Source of the DNA: Flavobacterium poyangense
GTDB taxonomy: Bacteria; Bacteroidota; Bacteroidia; Flavobacteriales; Flavobacteriaceae
Reading direction: 5' to 3'
DNA: 64,000 nucleotides
Assembly (NCBI RefSeq): GCF_011751075.1
Contig: NZ_JAALLN010000002.1
Span: 390,709 to 454,708 of the forward strand
The notes below the pieces were generated by a model. It did not search any database. It saw only the letters and a list, made by a program, of their open reading frames with translations, and was not told where the DNA came from. Shown piece after piece: positions 1 to 10,318 of this stretch; positions within the stretch are counted from its first letter, which is position 1; each line of letters starts with the position of its first letter. The translations under genes and the position numbers were made by a program.

Positions 1-3000
1 ATACCAGTAATGATAAAGGTGTTGTTGATTCTTTTATTTCAAACATTGTTGAAGCAGCTTTACATCCGATAACTGCTCCAGCCTTTTCTGTGAATACAAT
101 ATAATATCTTCCCGGAGCTAATATACCTGCTCCTGTTGCAGGATATGATTTTGTAAATGATGGACCCGTAACCGGTTCGTTTAATACAGGGCTCATTGCA
201 GCATTATCCTGATCTCTGAAAATCTGATAATCTACAGAAGTTGTTCCTGCAGCATATCCGGTAACCGTAAAAGTCACTCTACCGTCCCCTAAACCTTTAC
301 AAGTAACATTCTCAGGAGTTGGAGTTCCAACTAAACTGGAAGCCGGAGGTATAGGACCACTTGCCGTTTTTAAGAAATAACAATTTGTAGTTAAATCATG
401 TACCACAAAAGTATAAGTCACACCCGGAATAAGTGGATTAAATGTTTTAATATTTCCACCAACCGTATCAGGACCTGAGTAGTTGGTCGTATATGGAGGC
501 GTATTAAACTCTAATATTCCAAACTCATAGTTTCCACTACCTACAGAAGCAACAGCTGTTACAATTGCGGTACCACCTGAAGTACAATCAGAAGCAGTGT
601 TAATATCAATTTTCAAATCATTTGGAGGTGAAGCCATAACCTCTACTTTCGATACAGAACAACTGTTCTGATCTCTAACTTCTACCGTATAAATACCAAA
701 ATTGATGATGTCAAATTTATGGTCTTCTCTGGCTGTTGTTGTATAAGAATCTGTGTACCCAAAATTATTACTAATATAGTAGGTGTATTGTCCTGTTCCA
801 CCTGTAGCATTAATTACTGTAATTGAACCTAAAGTTGAACCCGGAGGTGTCGCCAATGGATCACATTCAATATTTGCAACAGAAGTACCGAAGGTAATAG
901 GATCCGGAGCCACCACAAATACTTGCGCAGGACCTGATACAACACAACCTTTAGCATCACGAACCTGATAAGTATATCCTAAACCGGTTCCTGTTCCTCC
1001 TGCTAAATCTGTAAAATAACCCGTAGTATTACTGCTAAGCCAATTATCAATTGTATAAGTAAACGGACGAACCCCACCGGAAGTAACCGAAATCTGAATT
1101 GTACCTTCTGTAGAAGAAGTACATTTTGTACCTGTTGCCACGGCAGTAATAACCGGTGGCATAGGTGTTGTAACTGTTACCGGAACAGTACTTACCGCAG
1201 AACATCCGCCTGAAGTCACTCTGAAATAGTAATCTCCTGGAGTTGATGTAGTAAATACATTACCTGTAATTGGTGAATAAACCATTGAAGGATCTTTTCT
1301 AACCTCATAGGTATAAGTAGCTCCACCACCAACAGCAGACAATGTAACTTGTGCAGCAACAGTAGTAAATGGTGGAATTATGCTACAAGTAACATCTTTA
1401 TCAGGTGTTACTGTAAGCTTTAATTGATTACTGATATTTAAAACAAAGACCGGCGATATACAACCGTTATCATCTTTGATAGTCAAATCATAAGAACCTG
1501 GACCCGGAATAGTTTTAACCGGGTTTGTAGAGTAATTTCCGTCAACACCATATAATATACCTGAACCTGCATAAACAGTTCCTGACATGGTAATGTTAAG
1601 AGAACCTCCTGTATAACAAGTTACCGGAATCGGATTTATTGTTGGTACTGCATCACGTACTACAGAAACTGTTCTTGTAGCAGGACAACCTTTAGCATCT
1701 CTAACAAATACATTGAAACTTTCACCATCTACAAGCGTATTTTTAACAAATATTCCGCTGGTATTTGTAAAATCTGCTGGGAACACCGGCGCCGGTGTTC
1801 CTGCTTTTGCAGAAACTACAGCGTAATATAAAGTACCTGTACCTCCTGAAGCCGTTACCGTAATTGTCGTATTTGGCTTGTCACAGTATACCTTTGTACC
1901 TACCGCAGTTAAAACTGTAACAACAGTTGGATTGGCAAGGTCAACAAAAGCCGTTTGACTACACTGTGTAGTTGGGTTTTGAACCGTAATTGTATATCTC
2001 GTTCCTCCAGGTAAATTACTGTAAGTAACTACATTTCCTGTCTGAACTCCTCCAGAAATAGTTGCGTTAGCAGTATTTTTTAATACATAAGTAAATCCTG
2101 TTGCATTTCCTCCAACAGTAAATTTAATTTTACCGTCACTTACACCATTACAGCTCACATTTGTTTCTACAACACCATTAACAGTAATTGGAGTTACATT
2201 AACAATTTCGTACTCATCACTTACTTTACAACCATTAGCATCAGTAATGGTAAAGTAATATTTACCCGGAGCTAAATTTGCAAATGTATGTGTTGGAGCC
2301 ACAATTCCTGTTGCAACCGGAGCTGCCGGAGCAATTGCCGCCGTAGTACTTGTAATTTCAAATCTAAATGGTGATACACCATTAGCAACCAACACCGTCA
2401 AATCAGTATCCAGTTTTGCAGGGTCACAAGTAATTACGTGCTGCTGATTAAAACTTAAAGCTGTTGGCGGTTTTAATGCCAGTATAGTAGTTGTTGCTGT
2501 TGTAGTACAATCATTTGCATCTTTTACAGTAATCGTAACTAAACCGGGAGTGTCTGTTGTAAATGTATTTGAATCTACAAATCCTTTTCCATCTCCATAA
2601 TCGTATTTGTATTTTCCTCCAGTAAATGGAGTACCATTAGAAGCAGTAACAGTAACTGTAGCTGCTTCTGATGCATTTGCTGCACCACATTTTAATTTTG
2701 TAGCAGAAGCAGAAGCGCTCAAAGCTAGTGCCGGTTCTGTAACTGTAACAGATACAGGTGAAGAAGTACAACTTTTAGCATCGATAACTGTAACACTATA
2801 TGTTCCTGCTTTTACATTCGTAAATACATTACTTGTTGTTTGCGAAACTACTGAACCAGTTGTTGGTGCAGTTGGCGTTAAAACATACGTATAAGTACCA
2901 GCTACCGGGTTTGTTGTAACCGTAATAGTTCCTGTAGAGGCTCCTTTACATTTTACAGCAGTCGGAGTTGCAGCAGTAACAATCGGATTTACTTTTGCAT

Positions 3001-6000
3001 TTACCTTTTGACTTACAACTACAGTACAATTTTTGGTGTCTGTAATTTCAAAATAATAAGTAGCAGCAGTACTCACCGGATGTGTAAATGATGTTTGTCC
3101 GGCTGACAGTGTAGTATAACCACCAGTAAACGGAGCTCCTGTTGTGTTTACTCTGTATTTGTAATCCGGATAACCGTTTGTAATATTATATACTCTAATT
3201 ATGGCATCTGGCGAACCAACAGAACAATCCAAATCTTTATCTAAAGCAATGCTTGCCCCTATTGGCGAAGCAATTGTTGGCACTGTTAAATCAATAGAAC
3301 ATCCTGTAGCAGTATCTGTTACCGTAATAGTATGAGCACCAGGAGTAACTTTTGTGAAAGTTCCGTTATTCTGAGTTGCTCCATTGTCCAGACTGTATAC
3401 ATAATTTGTTGCTGTATTAGGAGTAACTCTTATAGTAGCTCCCGTTCCTGCAGCACAGAAATCTGATGTAGCATCAATACTTGCCACTATAGCCACTTTA
3501 TCGTTAATCGTAAAGTTTTGTGTTTTTGTACAACCATTCAAATCCGTTACCAAAACAGAATAGGTTCCTGCTGATAAATTAGAGAATGTTTTAGTGTTTT
3601 GTGTAATGGCTGCCCCTGCAGGTGCCGTTGGAGTCACTACATAAGAATAAGGTGTCCAACCACCGGTAACATTTATAATAGCTGAACCTTTTACTTTACA
3701 AGTAACATGAGTTAATGTTGGTAAATTTAAGGTCAAAGCCGCTGCCGGAGCTGCGATGTTCACTGTTTGCGTAGCAAAACAAGTAGTCGCAGTATTGGTA
3801 ACAGTAATCGAATGCGTACCTGCATTTAAATTTGGTACAGAAATATCAAATGAAGTTCCTGTTGCCGGAGATGTTCCGGTTTGAACAGCTCCTGAATCAA
3901 CTTTGTAACTATACGCTACATTATTACCCATTCCTGAAACTGTAAATACTGCCGATGCATTAGAATCTCCCAAACAAACAACATTGTTTTGAGATTTAAC
4001 TGTTACTGCAAGAGTCGGTAATGAAAGGATCGTAATTTCTTTATCAAATTTACAGTTATTAGCGTCAACTACTTCAAACTTATAAGTAACTCCGGCATTT
4101 AAACCATTAAATGCATTACTTGACTGATAAGCACCAACCGTAGGTAAAAGCATTCTGTATTGTAAACCTGTAGTTGGCACAGCAACTCCCGCTCCATTGA
4201 CAACATTTGTAATTGTTACATTAGATTTGTTAGTCGGACAAGTTACTGCTGTAGGAGTAAGTGTCATTCCCTTTGGAGGGTTTAACGCTACTATAGTTCC
4301 TGCAGGAATTATTTTAGTACATAATTTGGCATCTGTGATAGTAACCGTATAAACTCCGGCTGCTGTTAAATTACCAAATACATACGTTGATTGTGGACCA
4401 GCTACAGCTACTCCATCTTTATTTAATGTAAAGGTATACGAACCGTTTCCTCCTGCAACACTTGCACTTGAAACTGTAATTTCAGCAGGATGGTCGCAAT
4501 TGTACGCAGTAGTTATTGATGCTGTACCTACTAAATCTGCAGGTTGAAAAACCTTAAACGAATAGGATTTAGTACAACCTTTATCATCTTTAACAATATA
4601 CGTATAAGTAGTACCGGCAACTGAACCCACCAAAGGACCGTAAGTATCTTTGGTAGTAAAAGCTCCCGTACCATTAAACTGATAAGTAAATGGAGCTACT
4701 CCTGTTAAACCTTTAAGGATAACGCTTCCATTATTGGCTCCAAAACAAGTAACCGGTGTCACTTTTTCTTCTCCGGTTACATCCACTTTTTTGTCAACTT
4801 TTCTGTCAACATTAAAAGTACAACCGTTAGCATCTGTGATTTCGAAAGTATAAGTTCCGTCTAAATCTGCAGAATAAGTAAATTTAGGACCTGTAATTGA
4901 TCCGCTTGTAAATAAGGTAGTCGCACCTCTCTTCACCACATATTTATAAGGTGCTGTACCTCCGTCTATAGTAACTTCTATAGTTGCATTTGGTGCAACC
5001 GGATCACAACTTAGGGTGTTTTTAATCTCTGTACTAGCCGTAACTTTAGCGTCAATTTTCTGACTTACCGCCACAGCCTCACAGTTGTTAGCATCTGTAA
5101 TCAAGAAATCGTAGTTTCCTGTTGCTGTTGCCGTATAAGTAAATGTTGGTCCGTTAAATGTTGCACTTGGATCACTGTACGCTCCTGAATTTACTTTAAC
5201 CTGATAGCTGTAAGGTCCAATACCTCCTGTAATTTTAACAGTAATCAACGCTTTGTTATTATCAAAACAAAGACCTGTATTAGCAACAACTTCTGCTGTT
5301 GGTTTCACCGGTTTATCGATCACTAGATCTGTACCTTTGCTACCCGGACATAAATTTCCATCTGTTCCGGTTATGGTATAAGTTCCCGGAGGAATATTAG
5401 TTAAGATTCCGTCTGCCGGGAAAGTTTTAGTAAATGCCGAATTTTTATCTTTAATTACTAAAGTATAAGGTCCAACACCTCCACCAGCTGTTGCAGTAAC
5501 AGTGGCATTCGTTTTACAATTTGCAATACTTGCACTGGCATCTACTACAAATGGAGTTGGTGTCGTAATTTTGGTAAGTATCGTAACAATACAAGGTACT
5601 GCTGCCGGTGTTGCCGGATCATCATATCTCACACGAACATCATAATCTCCAGCTATTTTACCTGTAATATCAACTTTAGCAACTGTTGATTTTGTCCAAT
5701 TAAGACCTCCGTCTATAGAATAGAAGAAGCCTTTTGTTTTGTCAAAATTTTCTGCAACAATGCTGAAAGCACCATCTTTATCTCCGCTACATTTTATATT
5801 TTTAATTCCTTGTACAGTAGCTTTAAATCCTTGTTCGTCTTCTATTACAAGTTTAAGCTTTTGCTCTGACAAACATGATTTTGGTAACTGATACACCAAG
5901 ATATCATCAAGTGCCAAGTCACTTCCATCAGGCACCGCAATATTCGTTTTAACCACAAAATCCAAATCGGTATTTGCACCCGGATTAATGGCAAGTTCAA

Positions 6001-9000
6001 ATTTATTCCATAATCCGTTTGGCGTAATTTTAGACGTCTTTACGGTAGCACCCGGAACTGTAGCACCATTTTTATGAAGTTCTATTGTTAAATCCGGATC
6101 TGCTTTCCCGGTACCAGATTTCATTAAGTTAAAAGCATAAAAGGTAACTTTAACATCCTGATTCTGTATAATATCGCGTATTGGTTTACTGTATATGATA
6201 GTTCCCGGAGGAATTCCTTCACCTACACCACCAATATTTATGGCTAAAAATCGTCCGTCTTTTACAGTAGGCGTATTATTTAATACTGCTGTATGATCTT
6301 TTGGTAAATTCCAAGCGAAATCAGGTCCATGCTTTGGTAATAATGCTTTAGTAACAACATATTCTCCATCATTAAGTAAAACAGAATTAAATCTCGCACA
6401 ATCTACAACGTTGTCTTGTCTTTCCAGACAATAAACATTATTAATTCCTGGAGATGTTGTATCAGGACCATTACTAAAATCTTCATTTAGCAGGGTACTA
6501 AAAGTTGGAGCACCAACTAATTTGTATTTTACAATAATATCATAAGTGCCAGCCTTAACATCTTTGAAAACATTAGGTGGTACATTTGTATTTAAAGTTG
6601 TGCCTAAATAGTACTCATAAGTGTAAGTTGTACTTGGGTCGGTTGTTACAGTTACTGTAGTTGTTCCTTTACCATCACAAGTATATACTGTTGGCTGAAC
6701 AGTGAAAACCGGATCAGATGGTTTAGGCTCTAAAACAATCCCTGACATTTCGTAGATACAATCTGCAGCATCTTTAACCAATAATTTGTAAGGTGTAGCT
6801 CTCGGATTTACATAAGCCTGGTTAGACGTAATCCAGCTAGCTCCTTCATCAAAACTATATAGGTATAAATTTGGTGCAGGAAAAGGTATCCCTCCCTGAG
6901 CGTTTGTAATTCTTACTAATCCTTGGTTTACATTGCCTGTTGGTCCGCAACCGGATAATTCGGCAACTCCTGCAGAGGCTGTTAATTTACTTGCAGGCCC
7001 TCCAACGATTACTTCGCGAGCAGGATCAAAACACTCATCTGTACCGTAAGTATATTTAACAATTACACTGTATTTACCCGGATTCAGGTTAGTAGTAGTT
7101 CCAGTAGTATAAGCACCACCATCTACATTATAAGAAACCGTATATCCAGAATTTAGTGGTGAAACCACCATTGTAATTTCTCCTCCATTATCATTGTAAC
7201 ATTTACCGTTTTTGGTATTGAATGTTACAGTAGGTTTAGCGATATCAATCACTTTTATTGGAGGTATAGTAACGCTACATCCTTTGGCATCACGCACAAC
7301 AATATTGTATTCTCCACTTGCCGGTAAAGGTCTTGTTATCGGTATTTTAGGATCTGTAACATAATCTGTACTACCATTTACATAGTATAAATAATGAGGA
7401 GGTGGTCCCGTTCTTGGAGTTCCTCCAGTTACCGTTACCGTAATTTCTCCATCCGCACATGCCGTAAGATCCTTAGTAATATTAGCCGAAGCTGTTAAAC
7501 GATAATCGAATACTTCTATTTTATCAACTTTTATACAATTGTTATGAGCCGTTGACATCTCAACCTCATATTTACCAGGGGCAACACCAGTGAAAGTATT
7601 ATAATTCTCATCAATAAGTCCTGAGTTTTGAACCTCAACTGCACTACCTTCTTTTCTAAGGATAAATTTGTACTGACCTGGCACGTTATTTATTTCTCCT
7701 CTTATCGTTCCGAATTCACCATTACAAAGTGGATGAGTAGCCTTAACTCCTGTTGTAAAATCAAGTTTTTCGACATTCACTCCAATATGAAATGGACAAG
7801 ACGAAATTTCTCCGTTTACAAAAACAGTCTGTCTGATCTGAACATCGTAAGAACCTCTTGGCACATTATTGAAGACATTTGAAGCTTGGTAGTTTACACC
7901 ATCTAAACTATAAACATATCCGGTATTTGGAAGTGGATTAGTAACTGTAATAGATCCTTTAGTATCACAAATAATATCTTGCTTCTCTACTTTTGGATCC
8001 AATAAATTTTGATAAACATTAAAATAGTAAGTCGCAATACAAGTATTTCCATAATTTACTACAAGTCTGAATACACCAGGTCTGTCAGCAGTATATGAAG
8101 CTCCTGTTTCAACTGTTGTCCAGTTTGTAGCACCTTCATAAGGACAGGTATCCGGACCCGGAATTGCAGGAACATCCTTAGTCTCCTGCCAAACAATACT
8201 TTCTGCACCTACAATTCCGGTGTTAATTGGTCTCTTATCATTTAAACCACATAAGAAGATTTTAGGAAACGGTTTTCCATCTCTTACGCAGTTAACAACC
8301 TCACCTGTTGCAGGATCTATATTGTCTCCTTTTATTGGATTCTTTTTAGCTCCGGTAAGATAATCAACTACTATAAAAGTTTGTTTTATAGGTTCACAAT
8401 TCACCGCTCCGCTATTTTCAACAGTATATGTACCGGCTTTAGTTACCGTTACTTGCTGATTATTGCCTCCAAAAACAACTCCGTTTGGATCCTTCCATAC
8501 ATAAGTTGCATAACCGTTGGCTGCTTTTAGAACTGCAGTATCACATAAGGACACATTTCTGCTAAAAAGACATTCATCGATTCCAACCAAAAAATTAGTA
8601 GAGGTTGGAGAACCAACATTACAATTTGAAATGTTAGAAAAACTTCCTTCACCAAATTTATTAGTATTTTTTTCTCCGTAATATTCAGAATTAGCTATGT
8701 TCTTTATTTCGTTAGAACAAGCATCCACCATCTCATTACAATCTTTTACAACTCTAACTTTAAATTGGAGTGTATAATCTGATCCGTTTGCAACGACAAA
8801 ACTATCCGGTACAGTAAAAACAAGTGTTCTAGTCGCAGCGGTATAAGTGGCAGTAATACCCGGATATGTTTTTAAGATATCACCTACTCCGTTAAAAATT
8901 ACATTATTTGGGAGAACATCGGTAATTGTAAAATTTTTAGCATTGTCATTCCCCTCATTTTTAAATCCAATTTCATATCGAAGTTCCTGATCCAAAGTTA

Positions 9001-10192
9001 CTGGTTGACCTCCAATAGGATTATTATCTTTATCCCGAACATTCTTTTTAAGAACAATCTTTGGTGCAATAACCTCAATTGACAATGCATTAAAAAACAT
9101 AAAATAAGAATCCCCTGTAGTGCTAATTCTAAGCGTAGCAGATTTATCGTTATTCTTAATTATTTGCTGTGGTTTATTATTAACCATTACAACATTATCA
9201 AACTTTACTACACCGGCATCATAACCCAACGTATTTATACTGTTCGGCAGACGTCCGGGAACCATAATATCCCCGTCGGTAATAGTACTGTTAAAAAAGT
9301 TGCTGGCATCTCTTACTAATGATTTAACAGGTGCAAAAAGTGTTTTTCCCGGTCCGGCAATTGAAAGACCGTCACCTGTAATTCTATTATCCCCTTCTAA
9401 AGCACTAAATGCCAATTTTACGTTTACATCTCCAAAAGGATTCGCTTGGAATCCTGAAATATCAATATCTAATGGCTTAGCTTTATCTTCACTTCTAATA
9501 ATACCAAATCCGTCAAAACTGGTAATAAATTTTCTTGGAAGTAATGGATCTTTATAAATCACAAAAATAGACCAGCCGGCAGAATTACCTCCATCACCAT
9601 CTAACTTTCCTTCCGAACATACTAAATCTGCAATAGTGTAAACACCTTCACCTGCTGCTTTAACCTCCGCTGTAATATCTTTAAAACAGGCATATGGTTT
9701 TGATGCATATACCCCGGTAACGCCAGATCCCCCTTCATCATAAATCAAGGTTCCCGATATAGGTTGGTAAGTGGCACCGGCGGCAGACGTCTTTAATCTA
9801 ATTTGATTTATCTTACTTCTGTCTGAACCCTGATAGGTTCCCGACCAATACAAAGCAGCATAAACAATGCTAAAACAACCTTTGCTGGCTTGCGGAATTG
9901 TTAATGTTGCAGAACTGGAATTAAAACTAGTCTCATTGTCAATATCGATATTTCGCATATCGAACTTGTCATTGTACTGACTGTTGCTACCGGTTTTATC
10001 GTAAGGATCATTAGGTTTTTCTCCGGTACCATTGTCTCTATTCAAGATATTGTTTCCAAAAACTAAAATATCTGCATTTTCTTCGGTTGTGTAACGCGAA
10101 GTAAAGTTTTTCCTTACCTGAGAATAAGAAGAAAAACTGAGCAATAACAGTACAACTGCAATTAACGTTTTAAAAATAGTAGGTTTTTTCAT
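1..10192 (-). CDS. sprB: Giant SprB-like gliding-motility adhesin (N-terminal 3397 codons; runs off left edge)
   Basis: The minus-strand frame stays open from ATG at 10192 to the window edge. It starts with a signal peptide (MKKPTIFKTL... ending SSYSQ). Next come about 750 residues of non-repeat exported sequence that include a DUF11-like stretch (KNVRDKDNNPIGG... DVLPNNVIFNG). From roughly residue 770 on there are tandem repeats of about 85-95 residues, each with a Cys-Thr/Lys core, a GTY-type turn and a TVTD strand; this is the SprB-repeat pattern. A distinct jelly-roll-like insert (LLNEDFS... FLAINIGG... SKPIRDI) lies near residues 1240-1440. SprB of F. johnsoniae is a cell-surface adhesin of over 6000 residues that is moved along the cell by the gliding motor and exported by T9SS. 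The length, the repeats and the preceding sprC/sprD-like genes fit this. The C-terminal sorting domain is outside the window, so the assignment rests on the N-terminal half and the context. An AAGGA-like ribosome site precedes the start. Confidence 0.8.
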   Translation of the reverse strand, partial: MKKPTIFKTLIAVVLLLLSFSSYSQVRKNFTSRYTTEENADILVFGNNILNRDNGTGEKPNDPYDKTGSNSQYNDKFDMRNIDIDNETSFNSSSATLTIPQASKGCFSIVYAALYWSGTYQGSDRSKINQIRLKTSAAGATYQPISGTLIYDEGGSGVTGVYASKPYACFKDITAEVKAAGEGVYTIADLVCSEGKLDGDGGNSAGWSIFVIYKDPLLPRKFITSFDGFGIIRSEDKAKPLDIDISGFQANPFGDVNVKLAFSALEGDNRITGDGLSIAGPGKTLFAPVKSLVRDASNFFNSTITDGDIMVPGRLPNSINTLGYDAGVVKFDNVVMVNNKPQQIIKNNDKSATLRISTTGDSYFMFFNALSIEVIAPKIVLKKNVRDKDNNPIGGQPVTLDQELRYEIGFKNEGNDNAKNFTITDVLPNNVIFNGVGDILKTYPGITATYTAATRTLVFTVPDSFVVANGSDYTLQFKVRVVKDCNEMVDACSNEIKNIANSEYYGEKNTNKFGEGSFSNISNCNVGSPTSTNFLVGIDECLFSRNVSLCDTAVLKAANGYATYVWKDPNGVVFGGNNQQVTVTKAGTYTVENSGAVNCEPIKQTFIVVDYLTGAKKNPIKGDNIDPATGEVVNCVRDGKPFPKIFLCGLNDKRPINTGIVGAESIVWQETKDVPAIPGPDTCPYEGATNWTTVETGASYTADRPGVFRLVVNYGNTCIATYYFNVYQNLLDPKVEKQDIICDTKGSITVTNPLPNTGYVYSLDGVNYQASNVFNNVPRGSYDVQIRQTVFVNGEISSCPFHIGVNVEKLDFTTGVKATHPLCNGEFGTIRGEINNVPGQYKFILRKEGSAVEVQNSGLIDENYNTFTGVAPGKYEVEMSTAHNNCIKVDKIEVFDYRLTASANITKDLTACADGEITVTVTGGTPRTGPPPHYLYYVNGSTDYVTDPKIPITRPLPASGEYNIVVRDAKGCSVTIPPIKVIDIAKPTVTFNTKNGKCYNDNGGEITMVVSPLNSGYTVSYNVDGGAYTTGTTTNLNPGKYSVIVKYTYGTDECFDPAREVIVGGPASKLTASAGVAELSGCGPTGNVNQGLVRITNAQGGIPFPAPNLYLYSFDEGASWITSNQAYVNPRATPYKLLVKDAADCIYEMSGIVLEPKPSDPVFTVQPTVYTCDGKGTTTVTVTTDPSTTYTYEYYLGTTLNTNVPPNVFKDVKAGTYDIIVKYKLVGAPTFSTLLNEDFSNGPDTTSPGINNVYCLERQDNVVDCARFNSVLLNDGEYVVTKALLPKHGPDFAWNLPKDHTAVLNNTPTVKDGRFLAINIGGVGEGIPPGTIIYSKPIRDIIQNQDVKVTFYAFNLMKSGTGKADPDLTIELHKNGATVPGATVKTSKITPNGLWNKFELAINPGANTDLDFVVKTNIAVPDGSDLALDDILVYQLPKSCLSEQKLKLVIEDEQGFKATVQGIKNIKCSGDKDGAFSIVAENFDKTKGFFYSIDGGLNWTKSTVAKVDITGKIAGDYDVRVRYDDPATPAAVPCIVTILTKITTPTPFVVDASASIANCKTNATVTATAGGGVGPYTLVIKDKNSAFTKTFPADGILTNIPPGTYTITGTDGNLCPGSKGTDLVIDKPVKPTAEVVANTGLCFDNNKALITVKITGGIGPYSYQVKVNSGAYSDPSATFNGPTFTYTATATGNYDFLITDANNCEAVAVSQKIDAKVTASTEIKNTLSCDPVAPNATIEVTIDGGTAPYKYVVKRGATTLFTSGSITGPKFTYSADLDGTYTFEITDANGCTFNVDRKVDKKVDVTGEEKVTPVTCFGANNGSVILKGLTGVAPFTYQFNGTGAFTTKDTYGPLVGSVAGTTYTYIVKDDKGCTKSYSFKVFQPADLVGTASITTAYNCDHPAEITVSSASVAGGNGSYTFTLNKDGVAVAGPQSTYVFGNLTAAGVYTVTITDAKLCTKIIPAGTIVALNPPKGMTLTPTAVTCPTNKSNVTITNVVNGAGVAVPTTGLQYRMLLPTVGAYQSSNAFNGLNAGVTYKFEVVDANNCKFDKEITILSLPTLAVTVKSQNNVVCLGDSNASAVFTVSGMGNNVAYSYKVDSGAVQTGTSPATGTSFDISVPNLNAGTHSITVTNTATTCFATQTVNIAAPAAALTLNLPTLTHVTCKVKGSAIINVTGGWTPYSYVVTPTAPAGAAITQNTKTFSNLSAGTYSVLVTDLNGCTKTQNFTINDKVAIVASIDATSDFCAAGTGATIRVTPNTATNYVYSLDNGATQNNGTFTKVTPGAHTITVTDTATGCSIDLTVPTIASPIGASIALDKDLDCSVGSPDAIIRVYNITNGYPDYKYRVNTTGAPFTGGYTTLSAGQTSFTHPVSTAATYYFEITDTKNCTVVVSQKVNAKVNPIVTAATPTAVKCKGASTGTITVTTNPVAGTYTYVLTPTAPTTGSVVSQTTSNVFTNVKAGTYSVTVIDAKSCTSSPVSVTVTEPALALSASASATKLKCGAANASEAATVTVTASNGTPFTGGKYKYDYGDGKGFVDSNTFTTDTPGLVTITVKDANDCTTTATTTILALKPPTALSFNQQHVITCDPAKLDTDLTVLVANGVSPFRFEITSTTAAIAPAAPVATGIVAPTHTFANLAPGKYYFTITDANGCKVSDEYEIVNVTPITVNGVVETNVSCNGVSDGKIKFTVGGNATGFTYVLKNTANATISGGVQTGNVVTYSNLPGGTRYTITVQNPTTQCSQTAFVDLANPTVVTVLTAVGTKVYCDKPNTTITVTASGGTGTLYYAVVSAKAGTPAPVFPADFTNTSGIFVKNTLVDGESFNVFVRDAKGCPATRTVSVVRDAVPTINPIPVTCYTGGSLNITMSGTVYAGSGILYGVDGNYSTNPVKTIPGPGSYDLTIKDDNGCISPVFVLNISNQLKLTVTPDKDVTCSIIPPFTTVAAQVTLSAVGGGATYTYEVRKDPSMVYSPITGNVFTTSTPGDYYFRVTSGGCSAVSTVPVTVTTPMPPVITAVATGTKCTSSTEGTIQISVTSGGVRPFTYTIDNWLSSNTTGYFTDLAGGTGTGLGYTYQVRDAKGCVVSGPAQVFVVAPDPITFGTSVANIECDPLATPPGSTLGSITVINATGGTGQYTYYISNNFGYTDSYTTTAREDHKFDIINFGIYTVEVRDQNSCSVSKVEVMASPPNDLKIDINTASDCTSGGTAIVTAVASVGSGNYEFGILEFNTPPYTTNYSGPDTVGGNIKTFNPLIPGVTYTFVVHDLTTNCYFLKTASGPIPPASSLVGTPTPENVTCKGLGDGRVTFTVTGYAAGTTSVDYQIFRDQDNAAMSPVLNEPVTGPSFTKSYPATGAGILAPGRYYIVFTEKAGAVIGCKAASTMFEIKESTTPLSLLV

Positions 10193-10318
10193 AGTCCTTT
10201 TTATTTACTTACATTTTATTGGCTAAGGGGCATTAGCGAATAAAAATAATTAGTATTCTAAAATTTTATTATTTATGTCCTTCTCCCTTTTTAAGAAAGA
10301 CCCAACTTTTAATTGATA

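Noticed and set aside
783..9557. Short plus-strand frames inside the SprB-like gene
   Set aside because: Antisense shadows of a long repeat-rich coding frame; no independent support.
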